DNA of 64,000 nucleotides from contig NZ_FUXL01000015.1 in the NCBI RefSeq assembly GCF_900167365.1, forward strand, positions 40,786 through 104,785, given 5' to 3'. Of the stretch, positions 56,757 to 64,000 are shown one piece after another (positions within the stretch are counted from its first letter, which is position 1; every line of letters begins with the position of its first letter). The translations under genes were made by a program, and so were the position numbers. The notes beneath the pieces were generated by a model, which did no database searches, was not told the origin of the DNA, and was given only the letters and a program-made list of their open reading frames with translations. The DNA is from Consotaella salsifontis (GTDB lineage: Bacteria; Pseudomonadota; Alphaproteobacteria; Rhizobiales; Rhizobiaceae).

Positions 56757-57925
56757 GAAACCTCACTCTCCGCGCAATGTGCGTTCCAAAGGGCGTTCAC
56801 ATGATCCCTGAACTCGACCCGGAAACGTTCATTCGAAAAGCGGCAGGCGTGCTGCCGGATCGCCGCGGCGTCGAAACGGCCGACCATTCTTTCGAACCGG
56901 TCGACCGCATCGCAGATGGCCTCGACGCTCTGTTCCCAGAAGTGCAGCCCGGTAACGCCGTCCACGACGGTCTCTGACGCTCCGCCCCGGCCGTAAGCCA
57001 GCACTGGCGTTCCGCAGGCCTGCGCCTCGATCGGCGCGATGCCGAAATCCTCTTCGGCAGCGAAGATGAACGCTTTGGCCTCCTGCAGGTGCCGCAGCAA
57101 AACTGCGTCCTCCTGGTATCCCAGGACGGAGACGTTCGGGCCGGCGCGTTCTACAGCGTCGCGATACTGCGGCCCATCGCCGATGACGACGAGCTTCTTG
57201 TCGGGCATATGGCGGAAGGCTTCGACGATGAGCCCGATCTTCTTGTAGGGAACCAGCCGCGAGGACGTCAGGTAGAAGTCCTTCTTCTCGCCGCCCATCT
57301 GAAAGTAATCGGTGTCGACACCGGGATAGATAACGGCGGCGTCGCGCCGGTAGAACTTGCGGATTCGCCTGGCGATGTATTCCGAGCAGGCGATGAAGCT
57401 GTCGACGCCGTTGACCGTTCGCAGATCCCATATCCGGGTTCGATGCAACATCCAGCGAGCCACCATCGCGCGCAGACCACGGTCGATTTTCTGCTCGCGC
57501 AGATATTGGTGTTGAAGGTCCCAGGCATAGCGCATGGGCGTATAGCAATAGCAGATGTGCAGCTGGTTCGGTGCCGTGATCACTCCCTTGGCCACGGCAT
57601 GGCTGTTGGAAATGACGATATCGTAGTCCGACAGGTCGAACTGCTCGACGGCGAGCGCCATCAATGGCAGGAGATTTCTATACATCTTTCGAAAGACGCG
57701 CATTCCTTGCAGGAAGCTCGTCTTGAATACCTTGCCATTGTAGAATTTACTGAACTTCCCGTCACTGAAGTCGAAGAGGCAGAAAACGTCAGCGTCCGGA
57801 AATTCCTTCAGCATTTCGGAAAGGACTTTCTCCGAGCCGGCATAGGTGACAAGCCATTCGTGCACGATGGCGATCTTGGGATTCCGGTTCGAACCCTTGC
57901 CGATGTATTCGGGCTTCGTAAGCAT
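56711..57925 (-). CDS. Glycosyltransferase family 4 (EPS)
   Basis: A 404-residue GT-B enzyme: [81 protein letters not shown] and [33 protein letters not shown]. Homologous to the plus-strand enzyme at 53241-54533. It is the first gene of a minus-strand pair with gmd, which begins inside its last 46 bp, implying coupling. The 5' half has a lower GC content than neighbours (for example [21 protein letters not shown]), perhaps a sign of different ancestry. Confidence 0.9.
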   Translation of the reverse strand: MLTKPEYIGKGSNRNPKIAIVHEWLVTYAGSEKVLSEMLKEFPDADVFCLFDFSDGKFSKFYNGKVFKTSFLQGMRVFRKMYRNLLPLMALAVEQFDLSDYDIVISNSHAVAKGVITAPNQLHICYCYTPMRYAWDLQHQYLREQKIDRGLRAMVARWMLHRTRIWDLRTVNGVDSFIACSEYIARRIRKFYRRDAAVIYPGVDTDYFQMGGEKKDFYLTSSRLVPYKKIGLIVEAFRHMPDKKLVVIGDGPQYRDAVERAGPNVSVLGYQEDAVLLRHLQEAKAFIFAAEEDFGIAPIEAQACGTPVLAYGRGGASETVVDGVTGLHFWEQSVEAICDAVDRFERMVGRFDAAAIRQHACRFSNERFRVEFRDHVNALWNAHCAESEVSCPKVALPREHSFQA

Positions 57926-58443
57926 GACGTTATTTGCCCAGGAATTATTTCCGAATAACTAAAATCCATAAATCCAGAAATCATTCCCGGTTCAAGTGCA
58001 AATAATGGGTCGACATCCATCAAAAAGAATTATGCCGATTTCGGCGTAAGCCCCCCTTGCCGCGGCGCAATTACACTTCAGCGGGACTTGCAGCGGTGCT
58101 TGAAGCAGTCCTTAGGCCTTCAACGCCTTTGAAAAGCACGGCGCTCTCAACAGAAGGGGGCCTGTCGAGGCGATGGTTCCGGTCCAGCGCGGGAAGACCC
58201 GAGTCGCGGGCGCAAGAGCTTCCGTAAGAGCCCACAGAGCGCGTTCGTCGTACCGCCGATTGCGCAGATGAGCCCACCGACTGCCACGACTAGACTGGGC
58301 GGCAATGTTTCGGCCTGCCCTCCTGCGCCGCACGAAGCCCCGCACCACCGCTCCACCGCACCTCAACCTAAGGGACGCGATACCTCGATGGCACGACAAG
58401 TCCACGGCGCCGCAATAGATCCCACGAAGTGCGTAGTGACGCC
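57926..58443. other. Intergenic, 518 bp, divergent promoter region
   Basis: Between the minus-strand glycosyltransferase and the flippase gene. The part 57930-58040 is AT-rich and the likely promoter area for the minus-strand genes. The part 58080-58430 is GC-rich with open frames, one of which (minus, 58147-58356) has a hydrophobic stretch, but nothing family-like is seen. Confidence 0.45.
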
Positions 58444-59955
58444 ATGATGCATCCCTCCCTTTCTTCCCGAGCGGCATTGAAACCGAACTTCTCCGCCTTG
58501 AATGCTGGAGGGTGGACGGCCGCTACCCGCGTCACATCGCAGATCTCGCAGTTCGTCATCATCCTGATCGCGAGCCGGTTTCTCGGCCCTGCTGAATTTG
58601 GCGTGTTCTCGCTGGTTTCGGCGGTGGCGTACGCACTGCTCAGGATCGCCGACGCCGGCTGGAGCGAATTCATCATCAGCTGGCGCGGCGATGAGAGCTT
58701 CATCGAGGCAACGCTGACCCTGTCGCTCATCGCCGGGCTGATCATGTCGCTTCTGGGGCTTCTCGGCGCGACATTCGTTGACGAGGTGATGGCGTCCCCG
58801 ACAGAGGCGCATCTTATGGCGCTGTTCGCGCTTTGGATCGTGTTGGCAACCTTGAGTTCGGCGCAGGGCGGCGTCCTGACACGGCGACAGCAGGTGGCGC
58901 CACTCTCGACCATCTTGATCGCGGCGGAAGGTGTGGGCTTCGCGGTGACAGTGACGGCTCTCTTCACCGGTGCGGACTTGTTCTCCTTGGCCTACGGGCG
59001 TCTTGCGCAGCAAAGCCTGCAGATGGTCGCCTCCGCGGCCCTTACCGGGGCCCGACCGCGCGCTTTGCCGGACCGGGCGGTGATCCGCGAGGTTCTGGCG
59101 TTCACGCGTCACATCTTCCTGACGCGCTGGCTAAACCTCATGCGCATGTACGCGTCCACCTTCCTCATCGGCCTGTTTCTCGGGCCGCAGAGCGTGGGCC
59201 TATATCGGGCCGCCGATCGGCTGGTCGGCGCGTTGATGGAGCTGATGAACGAACCCGCGCGCATGTTGGCTTGGCTCCTTCTCCGGCGCGCGGCCGTCAG
59301 GGCGCAAGCCGAGGGCCTACCGGTTCGGGAGACAGTGCGAGAAACGGCGGAGCTGATGCTGCCCTTGATCATCGCCATCGCCCTTCCCTGCCTGGCCTTG
59401 TTGGCACTCTTCGCGGATACGGTCATCGCATTCCTGCTGGGCGAAGGGTGGCGCGGCGCCGCTCCGATCGTCACGATCCTCGCGATTGCCAGGGCTTTGG
59501 TCGTGCCGTCGTCCGTGACCGAGGCCCTTCTTTCGATCCTTGGAGAGGTCCGCCGGTTTCCGCCGGCCTCTCTTATCAACGCCGTTATCAGCATCACGGC
59601 CCTCGCGATTGCCGCTCAGTTCGACGCGGTCGCGGTGGCCGTTGGCGAGTTGGTGGCCGGAACGGGCGTTCTGGCGACCACGATCTGGCTTCAAAGGCGG
59701 TATGGCGGTGTTCGCTGGGGGCTGGTGGCCCGGCATTCCCTCTTCATCGTGCCATCCATCGCCCTCGGGCTCGTGGTCGCCGAGACCATTAGTCAGACCT
59801 TCGCTGCCGAGCTCCCAGGCATCATGCGGACGCTGGTGGCCTGCGCGGCGGCTACGGTGATCTACGCGGCGGCAGTCGGGCTGCTGCGCCCTGTGGCGGT
59901 GCGGATCGCGTTTTCACTGTGGCGCCAACAAAGGGCAGCAGAGGCGGCGATATGA
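58444..59955 (+). CDS. EPS repeat-unit flippase (Wzx-like, MOP superfamily)
   Basis: A 503-residue polytopic membrane protein with about 12-14 helices. The opening AGGWTAATRVTSQISQFVIILIASRFLGPAEFGVFSLV is typical for polysaccharide transporters of the Wzx/ExoT type, followed by the R-YA-TFLIGLFLGP-SVGLYRAADRLV block of helix 7-8. It should flip the lipid-linked repeat unit to the periplasm for polymerisation. ATG at 58444 (or 58447) is chosen; the ribosome site is weak. Its stop overlaps the next gene (ATGA). Confidence 0.88.
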   Translation: MMHPSLSSRAALKPNFSALNAGGWTAATRVTSQISQFVIILIASRFLGPAEFGVFSLVSAVAYALLRIADAGWSEFIISWRGDESFIEATLTLSLIAGLIMSLLGLLGATFVDEVMASPTEAHLMALFALWIVLATLSSAQGGVLTRRQQVAPLSTILIAAEGVGFAVTVTALFTGADLFSLAYGRLAQQSLQMVASAALTGARPRALPDRAVIREVLAFTRHIFLTRWLNLMRMYASTFLIGLFLGPQSVGLYRAADRLVGALMELMNEPARMLAWLLLRRAAVRAQAEGLPVRETVRETAELMLPLIIAIALPCLALLALFADTVIAFLLGEGWRGAAPIVTILAIARALVVPSSVTEALLSILGEVRRFPPASLINAVISITALAIAAQFDAVAVAVGELVAGTGVLATTIWLQRRYGGVRWGLVARHSLFIVPSIALGLVVAETISQTFAAELPGIMRTLVACAAATVIYAAAVGLLRPVAVRIAFSLWRQQRAAEAAI

Positions 59956-60815
59956 AACAGGCATTGCTTCGCGCGCCGAGCGCTGTTGGACGACCAACAG
60001 ATATGCTCAAGAGCTGCAAACGGTCCCTCGCAACAGTGGCCGGCATGATCGATGTCGGCTTCCGGCGCGCCGAGTTCATGCTGCGTCCACGCAGACGGAG
60101 CTTCAGCGGCGCCTATGCGTCGTTCGATGTCGCGCTTGCAGCGGTACCGCGCGGCTATCTTTCGGGCTACGCGCACGAGGAGATTGCCGACATCTGCTTC
60201 GAGGAAATGTGCAGCGTCATGGTCTGGGACTATCCGGTCCTGTTCTGGCTCTCCCGGCTGCACCCCTGGGTATCCAGCGTCCTCGACGCCGGCGGTCACA
60301 TGGGCACCAAGTTCAGGGCGTTCGACCCCCTGCTTTCCCTTAAAGGCAACTGGCGCTGGATCGTCTATGACACGCCGCCGGTCGTCGCGGCGGGGCGCAA
60401 ACGGGCAGAGGCTGACGGTCTCGATGCCTCCTTGAGCTTTGTCGACAACCTCGCAGACGCCGAACCGACGGATCTCCTGCTCGCATCGGGCCTCTTCCAG
60501 TATTTCAACGGCACCCTGTCCGATTTTCTTTCCCGACTGCCGGCCCTGCCGCCATACGTCATCTTGAACAAGGTCGCGCTCAGGGACGGCGAAACCGTCG
60601 TGACCCTGGAGCGGATCGGAAAGGCCTATGTGCCGTATCAGATCCGCAATCGCGCCAGCTTCCTGCAGGACATCGCCAGCGCCGGCTACGTCATCGCCGA
60701 TCGCTGGGTCATTCCGTCTCTCAGCCACTCCATCCGCTCCCATCCCGAATTGGGCAAAAGCACCAGTTGCGGATTCTATCTGCGACGGGCCGGCGACACG
60801 TTCGATTTGGCATGA
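59952..60815 (+). CDS. Putative methyltransferase, TIGR04325 family
   Basis: A 287-residue protein of the TIGR04325 group found in polysaccharide clusters. Recognisable parts: FSGAYASFDVALAAVPRGYLSGY near the N-terminus, a SAM-binding-like SSVLDAGGHMGTKF, and LLASGLFQYFNGTLSDFL, LPPYVILNKVALRDGE further on. It probably methylates a sugar of the EPS or its intermediate, but no activity is proven for the family. ATGA overlaps at both ends place it in an operon with the flippase and the export protein. Confidence 0.82.
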   Translation: MKQALLRAPSAVGRPTDMLKSCKRSLATVAGMIDVGFRRAEFMLRPRRRSFSGAYASFDVALAAVPRGYLSGYAHEEIADICFEEMCSVMVWDYPVLFWLSRLHPWVSSVLDAGGHMGTKFRAFDPLLSLKGNWRWIVYDTPPVVAAGRKRAEADGLDASLSFVDNLADAEPTDLLLASGLFQYFNGTLSDFLSRLPALPPYVILNKVALRDGETVVTLERIGKAYVPYQIRNRASFLQDIASAGYVIADRWVIPSLSHSIRSHPELGKSTSCGFYLRRAGDTFDLA

Positions 60816-62188
60816 GCTATCGAGGGAGGTCACGCGTCGTGCGCCACATCCAACGTCATGATCCGGAGCCGATCCTTCAGCGCGGCGGCGTCGGGTCTCG
60901 ATCGCTCCCCCGAACGCTGGTGGCAGCGGCCATCGTCATTGCGGCGCTGGCCTTGAGCACCGCTTCCGCCTTGGCGCAGAGCGAATACCGACTGGCCATT
61001 GGGGACATCGTGGAGTTCGATTTTCTCGACGACGACCAACCGCCCCAGCGCCTGACGATCGCCGATGACGGGAGGGTGCAGCTGCCGCTCATCGGGGGAA
61101 CGAAGATAGCGGACTTGACGCAGTCCGAGGCGCTCGCCTCCATCCGCCAAGCGTATATCGATCGCAAATTGCTGGTCGACCCGAAAGTGAACCTCGCCAT
61201 CGCCGAGTTCCGACCGGTGTTCGTGCTCGGGGACGTGCGCGCTCCCGGCTCGTTTCCGTTCCGTCCGCTTTTGACCGTCGAGCAGGCGGTCGCGCTGGCG
61301 GGGGGGCCCTCGACATTGATAGGAGACGAGCAGAGCCGCATCCTTCAGCGGACAGCCCTGCGCAGCAGCATCGAGGCCATCGATGCCGACCTGGCTCGCG
61401 CCGCCGTGCGCAGCGCCGGCGCCCGCGCCCAGATCGACTCCCTTCCCCACATCGCCGATGAGGACATTCCGGAGCGGATCGCCAATCTGGTCAGTCCGCG
61501 CTTCCTGGACGAGATCAAGGAGATTCAGGAAAAGATCATCGCGGTCGATAGCGAGGCTTTCCAGAGCGAGAAGGCATCGCTTGAGACGTCCGTGAGCCAG
61601 GCGGAGCAGGAAATCGCCCTGCTCAACGATCTCGCCACCAACCAGAAGAAGGCGATCCAGTACTTCCAGGACGAGGTCGACCGTTCGCAGATCCTCAAGG
61701 ACCGGCAGCTGACCGCCGGCAGCGAAGTCGCGCGGCGCGAGCAGTCGGCCACGGAAGCGCGCAGCCGGCTCCTCCAAATCTACTACCAGATCGCACAGGC
61801 CAACCGGAACCTGGGAGATTTCCGCAGGCAAATCTCCCAGGCCAGCTACAACCGCAAGCAGCAGGGGTGGGCCGAGTACCAGAAACAGCAGACAGAGATC
61901 GACAAGCTCTTCGCGCAGCGGCAGTCGACCGAGGAGCAGTTGGTTCTGCTCACCGGCTGGACCGAGGCAGACGCGGCCGACCGCAGCGATCCGGATATCA
62001 CCTATCGCATTCGTCGCTGGCAGAACGGCAGTTACGCCACCGTTCCGGCGACGGCCTTCTCCGTCGTATCTCCCGGCGACGCGGTGGCCGTTGTGGTGGA
62101 AAGGCCGAGACACACCGTTCCCGAAGCGATGGATGACGGGCGCCAAACATCTGAACTCACGAAATCCGCCGGCGCGGCGGTGCGATAG
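60812..62188 (+). CDS. Outer-membrane polysaccharide export protein (ExoF-like OPX)
   Basis: A 458-residue OPX protein. A signal peptide/helix ends at about residue 56 (ALSTASALAQ), followed by the Poly_export domain (SEYRLAIGDIVEFDFLDD...GRVQLPLIGGTKIADLTQSEAL) and an SLBB-like domain (PVFVLGDVRAPGSFPFRPLLTVEQAVALAGG). A long coiled coil (about 225-390) and a C-terminal strand region (TYRIRRWQNG, VVSPGDAVAVVVERP) match the ExoF architecture of rhizobia, which lacks the wide Wza helical crown. It should carry EPS through the periplasm/outer membrane together with the GumC-like protein. No lipobox is seen. Confidence 0.88.
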   Translation: MSYRGRSRVVRHIQRHDPEPILQRGGVGSRSLPRTLVAAAIVIAALALSTASALAQSEYRLAIGDIVEFDFLDDDQPPQRLTIADDGRVQLPLIGGTKIADLTQSEALASIRQAYIDRKLLVDPKVNLAIAEFRPVFVLGDVRAPGSFPFRPLLTVEQAVALAGGPSTLIGDEQSRILQRTALRSSIEAIDADLARAAVRSAGARAQIDSLPHIADEDIPERIANLVSPRFLDEIKEIQEKIIAVDSEAFQSEKASLETSVSQAEQEIALLNDLATNQKKAIQYFQDEVDRSQILKDRQLTAGSEVARREQSATEARSRLLQIYYQIAQANRNLGDFRRQISQASYNRKQQGWAEYQKQQTEIDKLFAQRQSTEEQLVLLTGWTEADAADRSDPDITYRIRRWQNGSYATVPATAFSVVSPGDAVAVVVERPRHTVPEAMDDGRQTSELTKSAGAAVR

Positions 62189-62196
62189 AGCGCGTC

Positions 62197-63633
62197 ATGG
62201 AAGCCTTCGCGGTTACGCCCGTTGTGTTCGGACTGTGGCTTTGCTGCGCGCTCATCAGCCTCTCGGCCGCCTATTCGTTCACCATCCTCATGCTGCCGTT
62301 CGGCATGATGGCCGTGCTGATCCTGCCAAAGCTGGGCGGCCTGTCGTTTCTGGCCGTCAACATGACGGCCGCACTGACAGTGGGCGTGATGACGATCGAC
62401 CTGGCGGCGCGACTGCTGCGCGGCGAAAAACTCCAGACACCGGCGCAGACCTTAATGATCGGGGCCTACGGAGCCTATTCGTTGCTTTCCGCAACTCTTC
62501 TCGTGCGATTGTTCGAGGGCGACTTCGCGGTGTTCTCTCTCGGTCGAGCAGCCAACGGCGTTAAGGTCAGCGTTCATTTCAATTCCGTCGTCTCGCCGCT
62601 CAGTTCGGGAAACTCCAATCTGTCGCAGGCCACCTATGTCCTTCTGAGTTGTGCATTTTTCGTCGCCAGCTGCGCGATCCTGCGGCGCCGGGGCGTAGCG
62701 TTTGGCGACAGGCTGTTACGCGCCGTCGCTCTCATCAATTTCGCTCTCGGCATGCTCGACATGCTTCGGTTCGACAAGCTCATGGAGCCGATCCGCACCG
62801 CGACCTACGCGCTCGCGAACGAGCAGACCAGCGCGGGCATGTCGAGGGTCATCGGCGGCTTTCCGGAACCCTCGGCCTTTGGTCCATTTTCCGTGGTTCT
62901 GTTCGCTTATTTCGCGGGAGCCTTCATCGGCTCTGGACGGGGCAAGGACGCGCTTTTTGCACTGTTGAGCCTCAGCATGGCCATAGCGTCCCTGGCAGCG
63001 AGCGCCTTCCTCGCGATCGCAGCCGCGAGTGTGGTTTTAGGTTGGCAGGTCCTTGCCAGGGCATCGGATGCCTTCGAACGCCGGGCGACCCTTTTCATGC
63101 TGATCAGCGTTTGCGCTGTCGTTGCGCTACTGTGTGTTGTGCTAATGAGCCCGATCGCGGAGCTGGGAGAGCGGGTGATCAACGAGGTCATCTTCCAGAA
63201 GGCCGACAGCACCTCGGGTCTGGAACGCGGTGCCTGGGCTGCAGGTGGCATCACCGCCTTCTACGAAACATACGGCCTGGGGGCAGGTGTCGGTTCGCTT
63301 CGCTCGAACGGTCTCGCATCTGTGGTTCTCGGCAGCGTCGGGATTCCCGGCGCTCTCGCTCTCGCGGCCTTCTTCATCGCCTCCTTCGTCGGCACCCTCC
63401 CTCAAGGAAGCGCGGGCGGCCCCAGGCGCGTCTATCGGGGAGCGCAAGCCGCAGCGAGCGCTCAAATCGCCGCCCTGTTCGTCAGCGGCACGGTGCCGGA
63501 CCCCGGTATGCTCACGATGTTTTTGGCAGCGCTTGCCATCACGGCAAAGCGGGAATGCTTGGCCTCGGTCGCCGAGCCCAAGCGAATGCCGAAACCGCCG
63601 ATTGGGCCGCAGGCACTAGCCTGGAGAGGCTAG
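62197..63633 (+). CDS. EPS polymerase-like membrane protein (Wzy/ExoQ type)
   Basis: A 478-residue protein with about 11-12 membrane helices and a large periplasmic loop, the layout of Wzy polymerases and O-antigen ligases. The segment ERGAWAAGGITAFYETYGLGAGVGSLRSNGLASVVLGSVGIPGALAL contains the Wzy_C-like GLGAG-GSLRSNG motif. Sequence similarity in this family is low, so the call rests on topology, that motif and position at the end of the flippase-methyltransferase-export operon (8 bp after the previous stop). It would polymerise repeat units in the periplasm. Confidence 0.83.
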   Translation: MEAFAVTPVVFGLWLCCALISLSAAYSFTILMLPFGMMAVLILPKLGGLSFLAVNMTAALTVGVMTIDLAARLLRGEKLQTPAQTLMIGAYGAYSLLSATLLVRLFEGDFAVFSLGRAANGVKVSVHFNSVVSPLSSGNSNLSQATYVLLSCAFFVASCAILRRRGVAFGDRLLRAVALINFALGMLDMLRFDKLMEPIRTATYALANEQTSAGMSRVIGGFPEPSAFGPFSVVLFAYFAGAFIGSGRGKDALFALLSLSMAIASLAASAFLAIAAASVVLGWQVLARASDAFERRATLFMLISVCAVVALLCVVLMSPIAELGERVINEVIFQKADSTSGLERGAWAAGGITAFYETYGLGAGVGSLRSNGLASVVLGSVGIPGALALAAFFIASFVGTLPQGSAGGPRRVYRGAQAAASAQIAALFVSGTVPDPGMLTMFLAALAITAKRECLASVAEPKRMPKPPIGPQALAWRG

Positions 63634-63684
63634 ATGAACGTCGCAGTGAAGCGTCACGCTGATGAGTACCGCGCCCAGCTCGCC

Positions 63685-64000
63685 TCACATTACCTGATAG
63701 GTTGGTCCCTCTCCGCCCTGCGGGGGGACCCAGGTGATGTTGCCGTTGGGGTCCTTGATGTCGCAGGTCTTGCAGTGGATGCAGTTGGCCGCGTTGATGA
63801 CGAAGCTCGCCTCCCCGTCCTTCTCCACCCACTCATACACCCCCGCCGGGCAGTAGCGCTGCGACGGCCCGGCGTAGACGTCGTGTTCCGAGCGCTTCTG
63901 CAACCCCATGTCCTTCACCACCAGATGGACCGGCTGGTCCTCCTCGTGATGGGTGTTGGTCAGATACACCGACGACAGCCGATCGAAGGTGAGGACGCCG
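63685..64000 (-). CDS. Electron transfer flavoprotein-ubiquinone oxidoreductase (C-terminal part)
   Basis: The last 104 codons of ETF-QO; the gene continues beyond the window end. The enzyme passes electrons from ETF (fatty-acid and amino-acid dehydrogenases) to ubiquinone at the inner membrane. The 4Fe-4S ligands are visible in QRYCPAGVYEW and NCIHCKTCDIKDP, with the family ending NITWVPPQGGEGPTYQVM. It is convergent with the EPS polymerase gene and unrelated to it; it marks the far border of the EPS cluster. Confidence 0.95.
   Translation of the reverse strand, partial: GVLTFDRLSSVYLTNTHHEEDQPVHLVVKDMGLQKRSEHDVYAGPSQRYCPAGVYEWVEKDGEASFVINAANCIHCKTCDIKDPNGNITWVPPQGGEGPTYQVM

Noticed and set aside
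58147..58356. Minus-strand frame with a hydrophobic stretch in the gap before the flippase gene
   Set aside because: GTG start with a poor ribosome site, no family similarity seen, and the rest is Arg/Pro/Ser-rich. It might be a gene remnant but I cannot support it.

Overview
The window is about 63% GC and reads as a chromosomal piece of an alphaproteobacterium, most likely of the Hyphomicrobiales (rhizobia/Aurantimonas-like). Reasons: minC-minD preceded by a perfect CtrA box, a ROSE-type thermometer in front of an IbpA-like small heat-shock gene, an HWE-family histidine kinase, ExoF/GumC-like export proteins and an N-acetylglutaminylglutamine amide (NAGGN) osmoprotectant operon. Genus cannot be decided from sequence alone. 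There is no rRNA, tRNA, IS element or CRISPR array that I can see.

Layout. 1-6.5 kb: end of the Min cell-division operon (minus), a periplasmic copper-handling pair (DUF2946-like protein and PCu(A)C chaperone), two tandem Hsp20 genes, a small DUF2188-like protein, a flavodoxin-fold oxidoreductase and a tandem universal stress protein with an FNR-type box upstream. 6.5-12.6 kb: candidate small RNA and a complete oligopeptide ABC importer (oppABCDF). 12.8-15.1 kb: membrane diguanylate cyclase and a MarR regulator. 15.4-20.1 kb: NAGGN operon (asparagine-synthase-like amidotransferase, GNAT/ATP-grasp ligase, M42 peptidase). 20.2-25 kb: TRIC-like channel, cobalamin riboswitch with a solitary CbiM, then a MerR-controlled Zn/Cd/Pb efflux module (HMA chaperone plus P-type ATPase).

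25-31 kb: mannose-1-phosphate guanylyltransferase (GDP-mannose supply) followed by a regulatory island: HWE kinase, an intact LuxR-type response regulator and two paralogous degenerate receivers, one of which has lost its DNA-binding domain. This island sits directly upstream of the exopolysaccharide (EPS) region.

31.4-63.6 kb: a large Wzx/Wzy-type EPS cluster: priming sugar-phosphate transferase, five glycosyltransferases, GumC/ExoP-like chain-length protein, GDP-mannose 4,6-dehydratase, Wzx-like flippase, TIGR04325 methyltransferase-like protein, ExoF-like outer-membrane export protein and Wzy-like polymerase. The most unusual part is that the priming transferase gene is translationally coupled (22-bp overlap, then three ATGA overlaps) to a three-protein NRPS/PKS assembly line and an alpha/beta hydrolase; a dedicated Sfp-type phosphopantetheinyl transferase lies further down. 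By motif reading the line is A(Val-like)-PCP / KS-AT(malonyl)-ACP-aminotransferase-C-A(Gly-like)-PCP / C-[adenylation remnant]-PCP-TE with a Cys nucleophile and no visible catalytic His. It would build a beta-aminated, valine-primed, glycine-containing product. I infer either a secreted metabolite co-regulated with EPS or a peptide-like substituent of the polysaccharide; the sequence alone does not decide. The window ends inside an ETF-ubiquinone oxidoreductase gene on the minus strand.
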